In this document: positions 11,099-21,365 of the stretch, piece by piece
Layout of the letters: each line of letters opens with the position of its first letter
How positions within the stretch are numbered: the stretch's first letter is position 1
Assembly (NCBI GenBank): GCA_015350385.1
Contig: WNKI01000003.1
Location: forward strand, 2,388,698-2,452,697
Direction: 5' to 3'
Length of the DNA stretch: 64,000 bases
Source of the DNA: Aculops lycopersici
Taxonomy: Eukaryota > Arthropoda > Arachnida > Trombidiformes > Eriophyidae
Made by a program: the position numbers and the translations under genes
The notes under the pieces: model-generated
What the model saw: only the letters and a program-made list of their open reading frames with translations
Database searches by the model: none
Told to the model about the DNA's origin: nothing

Positions 11099-11732
11099 CT
11101 TGTGTGTTTCTCGCACTAATTTGATCTTAAAATTAAGCCAGTTTTGCTAGCTCTTGCACCAAAATTGCATCTCGTAACATAGATATAGCATAAATATCTA
11201 GATGATAGATATAGAATTTTCATTAGGATAACAATATGAGTTGTAATATCGTAAATTTCAAGGTCTCCATTTACTGTACACCAAGGGGCGCGTTGTAGGT
11301 GTTGTAGGTTTTTGCTGCACCACTGCGAAAACATAACATGCGCTTTCGCCCTTCGTTCGCCTCATGCATTTTTGGCAGTGGTTCTCATGGTCGCTACTGC
11401 ACCAGTAGTAGCATTTTCGCCACAGCAACTCAATTTATACAAGCTGTAGGTTTTTTTTGTGCGTGTGTCATGAGATAGCGTGCTTAGCCCGTTGCCCGTT
11501 TGTGGTTGTTTTCACTTTGGATTTTTACTCCACACACGCGCCCGAGCGGCATGCTCTTGTTCAGGGCTGTGATTTTATAAGATCCATGGCTAGAGAAGTG
11601 TATCAAGTGACACTGTTGAAAGTTCGATAATTTCCTAGGTATTACAAGTCAATCTAATAACAATATCAACTTCTTATAAATCAAATAACCCCATTTCAAG
11701 ACCAACTGTTACAATTATCACAAGCATTCAAA
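11099..11732. promoter_or_regulatory. Shared divergent promoter region, IARS2 / prefoldin 3
   Basis: 634 bp between the two start codons on opposite strands. It is the only non-coding DNA upstream of both genes, so it must hold both core promoters unless a promoter sits within a gene. I see no TATA box in a convincing position, as is usual for housekeeping genes. Confidence 0.5.
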
Positions 11733-12302
11733 ATGTCGGAACAAAGGATACCGGAGATGGAGTTCATCGAGGACGTAACTACTTTTATGGACAAAAAAGA
11801 AGTTACCCCCACCTTGCAGGCCTTGGATGAGCGATTGCAAAAGTATAGATTTTTGGAAATTAATTTATTACAAAAACGTGGCCGCCTTAGGAGACAATTA
11901 CCCGACTTTGAGAAGTCAATTGAAGTTATAAAACTCTTGGAGGCAAAGCAAGAGTTGAATACTCACTTTTTGATGTCCAGTCAGCTTTACTCGAAGGCGC
12001 GAATACCGCCTACCGAAACAGTTTGCCTTTGGCTTGGTGCAAATGTCATGTTAGAATATCCCCTTGAGGAGGCAAAGACTTTATTAACAAAAAACTTAAA
12101 CACCTCACAGAGTAACTTGAAGCAAATTGAGGAGGATTTAGAATTTTTAAGGGATCAAATTACAACATCTGAGGTGAACCTGGCACGAGTATACAATTGG
12201 AATGTAAAGAGACTTCAGGAGAAGACATCAACAGCTCAATCCGGATCGGAGCCGCAGACGGTTAGTGAGCCTAAGATACGCGGGGGATCAACTAGTTCCT
12301 AA
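11733..12302 (+). CDS. VBP1: Prefoldin subunit 3 (VBP1)
   Basis: A complete 189-aa alpha-class prefoldin subunit. Prefoldin is a cytosolic hexameric co-chaperone that hands unfolded actin and tubulin to the TRiC/CCT chaperonin. The sequence has the family order: short N-terminus (IPEMEFIEDVTTFM), first coiled coil with LDERLQKYRFLEINLLQK, the beta-hairpin region VCLWLGANVMLEYPLEEA, and a second coiled coil ending EVNLARVYNWNVKR. These blocks match VBP1 closely and distinguish it from subunit 5. The tail after residue 165 is Ser/Thr/Gln-rich and probably disordered. Single exon, ATG in AAAATGTCG context. Confidence 0.96.
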   Translation: MSEQRIPEMEFIEDVTTFMDKKEVTPTLQALDERLQKYRFLEINLLQKRGRLRRQLPDFEKSIEVIKLLEAKQELNTHFLMSSQLYSKARIPPTETVCLWLGANVMLEYPLEEAKTLLTKNLNTSQSNLKQIEEDLEFLRDQITTSEVNLARVYNWNVKRLQEKTSTAQSGSEPQTVSEPKIRGGSTSS

Positions 12303-13016
12303 TACCATTAAACTACTAGCGTGGTGATCGAACAACAAAAGTGGTATTGCCGACAGGATAATAATTATTACTAGTTGCTCAATGATTAAGCGTTACATAA
12401 AAGAACAGGCAAGCAAGCTATGTAGAGCGAAAGCTTTGGTTGCGCTTTGCTCGGCGAGTTATCGGGCGGCAAGGAAAATTTGCGTTTATCGAGAGCATTT
12501 GTTTTCTGTTGAAACCCATGATACTCAGGTAAACGTATGCGCCTGTTATCTAGTAAACTAGTGCGCAGGCTATGTTTTTACAACTAACCCCCTTACCTGA
12601 CGTGACGCGCTGTTCCTAATCTCCGACTAATTAGAACAATATCAAGCCTCGACTTCAGAGTGAGAGAGTGCTTACCTCTGGCCAACTTGAACCTACAACG
12701 CCGCAATCGACCAGCAGCATTTGACGTGATAATGTTTTGCAATCCGATTGAGAGTGTTGTCTAGACAATAAGAGATAGAGGAGACAAATCAAATTTCGAT
12801 GAGAGAGGATGGTTGAGAGAGAGGGTGACCTGTGCGAGCGAGAAGAAAAAGGGCGAACATTTGATTGTTTGTCTCAGTTCCAAATTGGCACTTCAACAGG
12901 TTGGGTCCTTTTGATGTTTAGATGTTTGTTTGGTGTGGAGACACCGGAAGCTAAGAAAGGACTGACTGTTTCCTGAGTGAAGTGAGAGAAGAAGAACCAA
13001 CATAGAAATTCAGGAG
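12303..13016. other. Intergenic, prefoldin 3 to SLC17
   Basis: About 710 bp holding the prefoldin 3' UTR and SLC17 5' region. GAGAG-rich patches lie at 12770-12830. No ORF or RNA gene recognised. Confidence 0.5.
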
Positions 13017-14867
13017 ATGGCTAGTATAACAAATAGAAAAGGAAAGAAGACTTTAGATGATGATTGCGATAGCTTTTGTGGTTCCTTCTCGGGTGAAACC
13101 TTCACCTCGAGGGGAAGGAGGAACTTGAACCGACAATCTAGTATCGATGTGGTGGCCTCGAGATTGCGGCAACTATCTTGCGATACAAGATCAATGACCA
13201 GCACAGATAAGAGGATTCACGCAATACAAAATTTACAAAAACAACGCCATTTGGATGGAAAAAAGAGATGGAATACAGGTTTTCACAATTACCGCTTCCT
13301 GGTCATCATGCTCGGCGGCTCATCGGCAGGTTTTGTTTTTCTACTTAGATACAATATTAGCATTGCAATCATTAACATGGTCGATCAAAGTACCCTATGG
13401 TTACACGAGCATCCAAACAAAACTATGCAAGATTATCTCGACGCCGGCTACCTGCCAGAGGGCGAGTTTGATTGGGACAACGAAGTACAACACATGATCA
13501 TGTCCAGCTACATGATCTCCTATACCTTGCCGCAGATTATGGCAACTCGTGTTGGAAATCTCATTGGAAATCGGCTTGCAACTCCGATTGCGCTAACCAT
13601 ATGTGCTGTAAGCACCCTATTAACTCCCGCCTTTGCCTACTACGGCTACAAATATGTCATATTCCTCCGTTTACTGAATGGTATTGGAGCAGCTTCCGTT
13701 TTGCCCATGATGGTGGGTCTAATTGAAAATTGGATGCCCTACAACCAACTCTCATTGGGTATCACCATAGCCTTAATTATAGAGGCAATTTTTGCTTGCC
13801 TTATTCCCGTTGTCACCGGATACCTGGCCTCCATCCATTGGTGCTGGTGCTTCTATGGACCCGCCGCGTTAACCATGGTTTTTGTTGTCCTATGGCTCAT
13901 CATGGTTACCGATAGACCGGAAAACAATTGGCTAACAAGTGGCGAGGAGGTGGCCAGAATTTGTGGTTGCAGCGAAGAGGATGGACACGATCATTCAATG
14001 CGATACGATAGCTCAAAGTTAGATCCCTACAGGGATGCGGTGGAAAAGAACGTCACGGACAGTAATGATAACCAAAATCAACCCGACGAGAAGACAAATA
14101 TTTCAAATTGGCCTCTCATATTCAAAGAGCCTTCCTTTTATGCCTACCTATTGATTTGGTGCTGTCATTGCTCGAGTTATAGTGGATTTAACTTTATTAT
14201 GCCGGCCTATTTGCGCCAATACCTCAAGATTCCAATCTCTCAAAATGGACTCTACTGTGGAATCATTCAATCGGGTTACATTTTAGCCACAGTTTGGCCA
14301 CACAGTGCACTAAGATTGTTTCGCGACAAACTTGGCCTGTCGGAGACTGGATCAAGGAGAGTTATAAACGCAATTTGCTGCTTCGTTGTCGGATTTACCT
14401 GGTTATACGTTGGCATTCTACATCAACAACAATTGCCGATGCTTTGGGTGAACAGAGTGTTCCATGGTTCGCACGATGTTATTGTCATCGGAACAATCAT
14501 GAACAATTATGCTAAATCTGGAATGAGTAGTATTGTCTTTAGTGTAATTAACACCGTAGGTAACTTCTCTATTGTGTTTGCCTCCACATCAATGGGCTGG
14601 GCTTTGGACTACACGGGAGCAAGCGATCTTGGTTGGATCATTTGCATGGGCGGCCTGGCTACCTCTCAACTAGTTATGGTGATAATGTATTGTTGCTTCA
14701 TTCACGCCGAGCCCATAGATTTAGTGGCAAAACATGGAAAAAATAAGAAGGTTAAGGGTGAGACTAATGGTAAGATTGAGGTTGTGGTTGGATCGACTGA
14801 CTCCGACCGGAAGTCGGCCAAGAGAGATGATAATTTTGACAAGATGCGCAACTCAGACGAATCTTAA
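13017..14867 (+). CDS. SLC17-family organic anion / glutamate-type MFS transporter
   Basis: An intronless 616-aa membrane protein. After a roughly 95-residue cytosolic N-terminus come about 12 hydrophobic segments in the MFS pattern. TM1 carries the family Arg in FLLRYNISIAIINMV. A large first lumenal loop (residues about 120-155) has one N-glycosylation sequon (NKT) and the EFDWD block typical of SLC17 (VGLUT, sialin, type I phosphate transporters). TM2 follows in the MSSYMISYTLPQIMATRVG pattern. The GIGAASVLPMMVGLIENWMP segment in TM4-5 is also SLC17-like. The long charged central loop and C-terminal tail are poorly conserved. Substrate cannot be deduced: family members carry glutamate, sialic acid, urate or phosphate. 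Its 3' end faces the secreted-protein gene on the minus strand. Confidence 0.85.
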   Translation: MASITNRKGKKTLDDDCDSFCGSFSGETFTSRGRRNLNRQSSIDVVASRLRQLSCDTRSMTSTDKRIHAIQNLQKQRHLDGKKRWNTGFHNYRFLVIMLGGSSAGFVFLLRYNISIAIINMVDQSTLWLHEHPNKTMQDYLDAGYLPEGEFDWDNEVQHMIMSSYMISYTLPQIMATRVGNLIGNRLATPIALTICAVSTLLTPAFAYYGYKYVIFLRLLNGIGAASVLPMMVGLIENWMPYNQLSLGITIALIIEAIFACLIPVVTGYLASIHWCWCFYGPAALTMVFVVLWLIMVTDRPENNWLTSGEEVARICGCSEEDGHDHSMRYDSSKLDPYRDAVEKNVTDSNDNQNQPDEKTNISNWPLIFKEPSFYAYLLIWCCHCSSYSGFNFIMPAYLRQYLKIPISQNGLYCGIIQSGYILATVWPHSALRLFRDKLGLSETGSRRVINAICCFVVGFTWLYVGILHQQQLPMLWVNRVFHGSHDVIVIGTIMNNYAKSGMSSIVFSVINTVGNFSIVFASTSMGWALDYTGASDLGWIICMGGLATSQLVMVIMYCCFIHAEPIDLVAKHGKNKKVKGETNGKIEVVVGSTDSDRKSAKRDDNFDKMRNSDES

Positions 14868-15080
14868 ACTCAGCCTAGACTTAGAACTTGATGTCGAGTA
14901 TCAACGAGAAGGTTTATTATTAAACTTTGAATTCAGCTCTCACAGTTGCCGTCAGTATGGCGGCGGTTGGTAGTGTGGATAATGATCGTCCTCAACAGGT
15001 GGAAGTATTGGGTGTCTGTTGAATGTTCAATAATTGATTGATTGATCGATGGATGGATTTAGAGAATAGAAGAGATGATT

Positions 15081-15086
15081 AATAAA
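15081..15086 (+). terminator. Poly(A) signal for SLC17 gene
   Basis: AATAAA about 215 bp after the SLC17 stop. Cleavage downstream would bring the transcript to within about 55 bp of the minus-strand gene's stop codon at 15157. Confidence 0.5.
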
Positions 15087-15156
15087 ATTATCGTATTTTT
15101 GTTTTAAATGTGATTCTAAGAGTAAATGTAAATGAAAATAAGAATAATTACCATAC

Positions 15157-18100
15157 TTACTTTTTGAGACACTTTTTTAATTGCGATCTCCCGTGTATGG
15201 GAAACAGGGAGTCCAATTTGAGGCGAGACTTTATGTTGACTTCCAGGGGGAAGCCCTCGCATGGACCCTCGTAGTTGGAACTGTATGAGATTTGCCTCTT
15301 GACTCTAGCATGAGATTTGAGTCCATTGTTATCGTGATCAACGGACTCCTCGCTATCGATGGACATTAACAGTACCTCTCGACGTTTGTCGGTCTTGTCA
15401 TGAAGACGTTTTTCATGAACCTCTGAAGCCTGAGAGGACATAAGCGAATCGCTGCGTCGCTCGGGACTTTCATCCGATCCCTCAACAGGTGTCTTTTGCT
15501 GCTGCTGCTGGACCTGTTGCTGCTGGTGGTCGCTGCGAGCCGAGGTTCTCGCGACCATTCCATTTGAATAGACGTCGCTGGTGCCTGCGCCGGCGCCAAG
15601 TGATGAAATATCAATTAGACTTGCGCCACCATTGCTCATTTGGTGTTGCAACGAGCGGCCAGCCACGTAGAGAGGCAGATGGCTCGAACCCATCGGTTGG
15701 CCACCTGTTAGTGACGCAGCGGAGCCAGCCGGTGAGGAGGCAGCTTTTCTCATATAATAGTTGCCAAACTCATCATCGTAGTCCGTAAACGAGCCATCCG
15801 TTGAACTGGCGCCGGTGAGACCACCACCTTTCAAGTTGCCACCAACACCGCCACTCAGGTCGCCATAAAGAGACTCGGCGCCACCTGTTGCAACAGCGCC
15901 GTAGCCGCCGCCGCTGTCACCACCAGCCGTCATACTTCCGGGAAGGTACATGGAGCCATACATTCCGGACGGATCCATCATATACTCATAGGTCCTGCTG
16001 GAGGTTTTGTTGTTGTTGTTGTTGTGGGTAAAGTTAGTTGGTAAAGAAAATTTTCGTGTTTTTGGGATGACAGGGAGAAATGAAAGGAGAGAAGTTAGTT
16101 GTTGACTTGCAAACACTTTGCCACTTCGGTTGTTCGGCTACCTTTGTCTGATTTAGTTGTCAAGCCGACTGGTTGGCAGCAAACTGGATTAACAAATCTC
16201 AATTATGGCCACAACAGCGACGAATTAAAATGATGACGCCTGCGCTAGAGATGAAACTGACACAACACAAAGATAATTTTATGCACAGCTAATTATTTAT
16301 GCGATTTGAGTAATCATACTTACGGTGAGTAGACTGGCATGTGCAAGTAGGTGGTCGGCTTGATAATCGGCGTTGGCGGCGGAGTTGGCGCTTTAGTGGG
16401 CGCTGGCTTGTAGATGTTCACATACTTTGGCTTGCCCTTTAGGTAAACTAACGATTATCAATTGGGATCCATTTGTTGTGTTTTGTTTGTTCATTTGATG
16501 GGTTAGTTTGCGGTTTTATTTAGTTCGGCTATTTATCATCAAGTCACTAGAGTTGATTGAGTTGATACTGAAAAGAAGGACAACACTCACCTGGTGGCTC
16601 GTTAATCTCGATTGGTACTAAGTTTGATTCAGGATATAAATTGTTGTTGTTTTGGTTATTTTGGTTACGGTGACAATAAAATAGTTGTATGATGATTTTT
16701 TGGTTGGTTTAATAACGATTCGAGCGCATGAGTTTATTTTGTGTTTTGTTATCATTATTGTTGTGGTTGTTTTTTGTTGTTAGGTAGATTTTTGGTTTGG
16801 CATAACAGGTTGTTTTAGCGGTATCATTTTTTGCCGGTGAGAGATTAAGTTGGCGTTTTGCGCAACACGAACACGAATCGACCGGAAGTTCCATTATTTT
16901 ATGATCGGTGACGATGGTTGAGGTCTAACGTTAATTTGTGAATATAATTCAGTTTGTTCATCAGCGACTTTCTATTATTTATATTCATCGACAATAGTGG
17001 CGGCGATTTGCTAGCTAACGAATTGCTACTCGACGAATAGGCGGAGGATAGAAGTGACTTTTTGCTCGAGTTCAAAAAGTTGCTTGCGTCTAACTTTCTA
17101 ATTTGTTGAGCTAACTTGACTAAATTGAAGGCCATTATGAGGGGATCATTGAAACTATGCTTCTGCTTTTTGTTAACGCCAAGACTGCTGGCACCTGTGG
17201 CAAGCTTGCCAATGACCGTTGAATGCTGCTGCTGGTGGTGATGTTGGCCACCTGTTGTTGCGGCAGCGGCTGCAGCTGCGAGCAGAGGCGCCGGCGGGCT
17301 TGCAACACCGCCGCTCGAGCCGCCACCGCCACCACTAGCCAATGAGGCGGCGGCAACAAGTGTCGACGCGGCGGATGGCAAAATGGAGACGTGCGACGAG
17401 GATTTTCTATCGGACATGAGCAAATTCAAAGCCTTTGAGAGTTTTCGGTGATGACTACTGCGATGTTGATCGGTTCCATGATGATGATTTGTGGCCATTG
17501 CGGCGGCCAAGAATTCTTCGGCCAGCTTGTTGGCCCTTGAGCTGGTTGTTTGTGAGGTAATGAACAGTGGCGATCTTTGTTTGATCATCATGCTTGCGTA
17601 CTCTGCCGCCGCCAAGCGCGAGAATCCGCCCTTGTGGTCCATGTCAACTGAGGCGGCTGAGTGCGAGATGGACGCGTGTGAGTGTTTGTTGTTTACTTTC
17701 TTCAAAAAACTAAACTTATTCTGTCCAGTTAGCATGTCAATCAATAGCAACCCATTAATTAAACTAATTGGATTCTTATCGCCCACTTGGTTGGTTCCAG
17801 TGGATAGTGAGCCAAATAATAGCTCGTTTGTTAGAGGACTCTGCATAATGTAATCGGCTAAACTAGCGCTACCCTTACTAAAAGCAACCTTTTTTCCAGC
17901 ACCTGTACCTGCGACTCCGCTAACGCCATTACCCTTGCTACCGCTACCACTTTTTCGATTGATTAAAAACGAGCTAACATCGCCAAACTTCGTCTTACTA
18001 ATTCTATCAGCATATTTATGATGATGCTTTGGCGACAGAACGCCACTATCAATTATAGTTGTGAGTATCTGTTGCCACTTACCTGGAATTGGCACAGGTA

Positions 18101-18362
18101 ATGGGAGAAAGTTCTTTCTAGTTGAGAGATTCTTAAATATGAGACCCTTGACAAGTGACTTAATAGCCTTCTTCTCCTTTAGCTTCAGCTTCTTGGCTTC
18201 CGTTTCTTGCACAACTTCCGGCGCAAGTAGGCAAATTAGGAGCGAGCCAACCAGAAGGCAGACGGCAAAGCGCGTGATTTTAGTTGTATTTGTCGCTCTT
18301 GTAGCCATTACTCCCTTGGGCCGCCTAATTTTGTGGCGCGCGTCGACAGGTGTGCTGCTCAT
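15157..18362 (-). CDS. Unrecognised secreted protein, four exons (423 aa spliced)
   Basis: I built this model from splice sites. Exons are 18083-18362, a 27-nt microexon 16591-16617, 16324-16447 and 15157-15997. Phases agree throughout (1, 1, 2) and all introns are GT-AG with good donors (GTAAGT, GTGAGT, GTAAGT). The total is 1272 nt. The N-terminus has a hydrophobic signal/anchor (FAVCLLVGSLLICLLAP), then a Lys-rich stretch (KKLKLKEKKAIKSLVKG), then a Pro-rich hinge across the junctions (PVPIP-VPIEINEPP-VYLKG). A Gly/Ser/Tyr-rich region follows, as in cuticle or matrix proteins, with poly-Gln. Near the end an RVKR site precedes about 45 residues with two Cys (PCEGFPLEVNIK..., KKC). RVKR suggests furin cleavage and a released C-terminal fragment. 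The last codons run into AAG|TAA, where the stop overlaps a GTAAGT motif. I do not recognise the family. Confidence 0.65.
16591..16617 (-). other. 27-nt microexon of the secreted gene
   Basis: Read on the minus strand it is flanked by ...CTTAG and GTGAGTG. It encodes V-PIEINEPP-V across both junctions and continues the PVPIP motif of exon 1 in phase. Confidence 0.6.
16899..18362 (-). CDS. Read-through isoform of the same secreted gene (487 aa)
   Basis: If the donor at 18082 is not used, the reading frame stays open for a further 394 codons to a stop at 16899. This is far longer than expected by chance, so it is probably coding. The added part is low-complexity but not random: His-, Ser-, Ala- and Gly-rich blocks alternate with amphipathic segments such as DPLIMAFNLVKLAQQIRKL. 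It would lack the Pro-rich hinge, the Gly/Tyr region and the RVKR tail. An AATAAA on the minus strand near 16731-16740 could end this transcript. Treat it as an alternative terminal exon inferred from frame and splice-site logic only. Confidence 0.5.
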   Translation of the reverse strand: MSSTPVDARHKIRRPKGVMATRATNTTKITRFAVCLLVGSLLICLLAPEVVQETEAKKLKLKEKKAIKSLVKGLIFKNLSTRKNFLPLPVPIPGKWQQILTTIIDSGVLSPKHHHKYADRISKTKFGDVSSFLINRKSGSGSKGNGVSGVAGTGAGKKVAFSKGSASLADYIMQSPLTNELLFGSLSTGTNQVGDKNPISLINGLLLIDMLTGQNKFSFLKKVNNKHSHASISHSAASVDMDHKGGFSRLAAAEYASMMIKQRSPLFITSQTTSSRANKLAEEFLAAAMATNHHHGTDQHRSSHHRKLSKALNLLMSDRKSSSHVSILPSAASTLVAAASLASGGGGGSSGGVASPPAPLLAAAAAAATTGGQHHHQQQHSTVIGKLATGASSLGVNKKQKHSFNDPLIMAFNLVKLAQQIRKLDASNFLNSSKKSLLSSAYSSSSNSLASKSPPLLSMNINNRKSLMNKLNYIHKLTLDLNHRHRS

Positions 18363-20285
18363 TTTGATTGATTTTGATTGATTAATTAGAACTGATGATG
18401 ATGATCAATTTTTCTCAGTTGCGGTCACTCCTCAACTCTCGCTAATACTCTCCACGCAGCCTCAAGTTCTAATGCTAGCTAACCTATGCTAATTATATTT
18501 TCTCTTCTCAAATTTCGTGGTCGTCAGTTGATTCAGAGCAAAAAGAAAGAGACAGAGAGATGGGAAATAGAAAAGAAAAACTCTGTTGTTGTTGTTGTTG
18601 TTGTTGTTGTCGCTGTCGTTGTTGCCGATTTCCAATTACAGAATGCTGGCGCCGATCAGTCGGTTGAGTTTTCAAAACTTCGCAACTCGCGACAAAGTTG
18701 CTCCAAATTAAATTTATAAATATCAACCTGCCCCCTCGCTTTCGCTTGCTGAGCAAACCTCAGGTAATTTAGTCACCACCGAGGAGTAAAATCTTCTCAA
18801 TTCTAAGCTAAATCAAAACTCTCACCCTCTTGCTAGCAACCATATAGCCAGCTACTTATTTGCAATCTCTCTTCTTTCTCTCTTTCGAATGAAAAGAAGA
18901 GAAGAAACTCGCCGTAAACTGGAGCACTCAACTAGGAAGTTCTATCAAACAAACAGCCGTCACCACAAGCAGACTAGTTTCTTCTTATACTTTACTCTCC
19001 TCTCCTTTACTTTGCTTTGCTTTACCTTACTTTACTTTTCTCTCTACCTCTCATTTATCGTCAAACGCGATGTTCATCCGCCGGCTTCAAACCAACCTAC
19101 TGACAGACCGACTATCTGTCTCTGAGTGACTTATACATAAACCAAAGTCGCCCGCGATGGGGACGACAACGATGAGGAGGACTCATGAAGACCAAAACTT
19201 GGACGACTCTTGCTAGTTGACCAAATAGCGAATCATCATCTAAACTCTCACTAGTTTGATACTTTCGCCTGCTTTCTACCAGCACAGGTGTCCCTCACTC
19301 TCTTTCTCTTTATCCTCGGAGCTAAACTCAATCAAAGTGCCGCTGGCCAACTATTTCAACAAGTGGCAGCCGCATCCTATCGCATCAATTCTCTCCCCCC
19401 CCCCTCCGCTTGCTAGCAACCGAGCCAAGTGCGCTACCGACGACAAGGCCACTTTAGTGGACATAGAGACGAGAGATGGGCAGTTGCGGCGACAATGTCG
19501 TAGATTCATGGTACCGCCCGGCCGTCTCTCAGGTACAAAGCTCACCTGTACGGCGTCCACCTGTTTGCTGCGCGTTGGTTAATTGATTAAGCGCCAACAG
19601 GGTTTACTCGCCCTCTTGCTCGATGCTACGATATTACGAGACGTTCGTCGACGTAAACGTTGGTTCGGTGTCGACTCCGATGGTTGTTGTTGTGGTTAAT
19701 GTTGTTGGCAAAGTGAGAGTAGCTTTTTCTCTAGCCAAGTTCCTGTTCCGCAATCTATCGCCACCTGATGCTCCGCGAGCAAGCACCGAAGACACGGACT
19801 GAATACGACGGGACTGTCATTCGATACACAATCATGCACAAGGGCAAGCGAGGAGGCGAGCAGGATGCCGGCCGGCGCACAGCAGCAAGGGGCAACCTGT
19901 TGATTGCAATCGCTTGCTCATCATGACAGGGAAAGGGATGGCTTTCGTTTCGTTAACTTGATGTTGTACCGCAATCAGGATGCCGCTGCAACAGGTGTGC
20001 TTAAATTCAGTCGTCGTTGTCGTTGTTGTTGATGACTAGACTGGACTTTGCTCACCGTTTATGACGTAACTGTCTTCCCAAGTCTTGCTCACTCCTCATA
20101 TTGCTGGCTAGTTACTGGCAACAAGTTATATTACGCGATAGTGTCAAGATGCAAACGGAACAAGAGAAGGCATATCTCAAATCACATCTCCTGCTTGCTT
20201 TCTGAATTATGTCGATCAAATTATTGCCATTAAACTTGATTCATGTTCCGGTGCATCACTCACTAGTTGCAAACTAGCCACCAAC

Positions 20286-20287
<2 letters not shown>
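18363..20287. other. Non-coding, 5' of secreted gene
   Basis: About 1.9 kb with no supported gene. It contains a (TTG)n run at about 18583-18610 and a pyrimidine tract of CTTTACTTT-type units at about 18985-19050. Short ORFs here are serine/cysteine-rich shadows of these repeats. Confidence 0.5.
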
Positions 20288-20348
<61 letters not shown>

Positions 20349-20827
20349 NNNNNNNNNNNNNNNNNNNNNNNNNNNNNNNNNNNNNNNNNNNNNNNNNNNN
20401 NNNNNNNNNNNNNNNNNNNNNNNNNNNNNNNNNNNNNNNNNNNNNNNNNNNNNNNNNNNNNNNNNNNNNNNNNNNNNNNNNNNNNNNNNNNNNNNNNNNN
20501 NNNNNNNNNNNNNNNNNNNNNNNNNNNNNNNNNNNNNNNNNNNNNNNNNNNNNNNNNNNNNNNNNNNNNNNNNNNNNNNNNNNNNNNNNNNNNNNNNNNN
20601 NNNNNNNNNNNNNNNNNNNNNNNNNNNNNNNNNNNNNNNNNNNNNNNNNNNNNNNNNNNNNNNNNNNNNNNNNNNNNNNNNNNNNNNNNNNNNNNNNNNN
20701 NNNNNNNNNNNNNNNNNNNNNNNNNNNNNNNNNNNNNNNNNNNNNNNNNNNNNNNNNNNNNNNNNNNNNNNNNNNNNNNNNNNNNNNNNNNNNNNNNNNN
20801 NNNNNNNNNNNNNNNNNNNNNNNNNNN

Positions 20828-20884
<57 letters not shown>

Positions 20885-20897
20885 ACTCACTCACTCA
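20288..20897. repeat. (CT)n microsatellite with assembly gap
   Basis: CT dinucleotides run 20288-20348, then N from 20349 to 20827, then CT again 20830-20880 and an ACTC tetranucleotide run to 20897. The gap is evidently a collapsed or unsequenced continuation of the repeat, so its real length is unknown. Confidence 0.95.
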
Positions 20898-21365
20898 CAC
20901 ATACTGTCAAGCCAACCCTACGATACCAGAGGATTCAATGTGATGCGACGTGAAGCTCTTGATATTCCTCGCTTTTGCGTTGAAATTTTGAACACCTTGT
21001 TGGCTTCCAGGTTCATGTTAGTTGCCGCATTATTTAGTAGGGAAAACTAGTGAAACTCAATCCAAGTCTAGCGTTTGTACCTCAAATTGCGCTGCGCCCT
21101 CTGTAAATCCTACTCTTGAATAGTCCATTGTGTTAGACCGCGCCGAAGGAGGCCCCAAAAACTTTCTCTCTGGCGTCTTGCCAAGAAAATCTCGCCAGCG
21201 GCGTGCGTTCAAGTTCACCGACTTCTCGTCTTTATGGTGATGATGGTAAGATGGGCGCCCGTCTTACGTAAGATTATGTCCACAATGTAGAATGACCCTC
21301 TGTGCTTATGCTTATATAATATATATCATATATTATTAGTTTTGTTGTTACATTATATCGACAAA
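20898..21365. other. Intergenic, upstream of aquaporin
   Basis: No gene seen. The final 60 bp before the aquaporin start are AT-rich with TATATAATATATA-type sequence. Confidence 0.4.

Noticed and set aside
15489..15788. Plus-strand ORF antisense to the secreted gene
   Set aside because: Arg/Ser/Gln-rich shadow of the Gly/Ser-rich minus-strand exon. No independent evidence.
20263..20953. ORFs spanning the N gap at 20.3-20.9 kb
   Set aside because: They consist of N and CT repeat translated as Ser-Leu or Arg-Glu.
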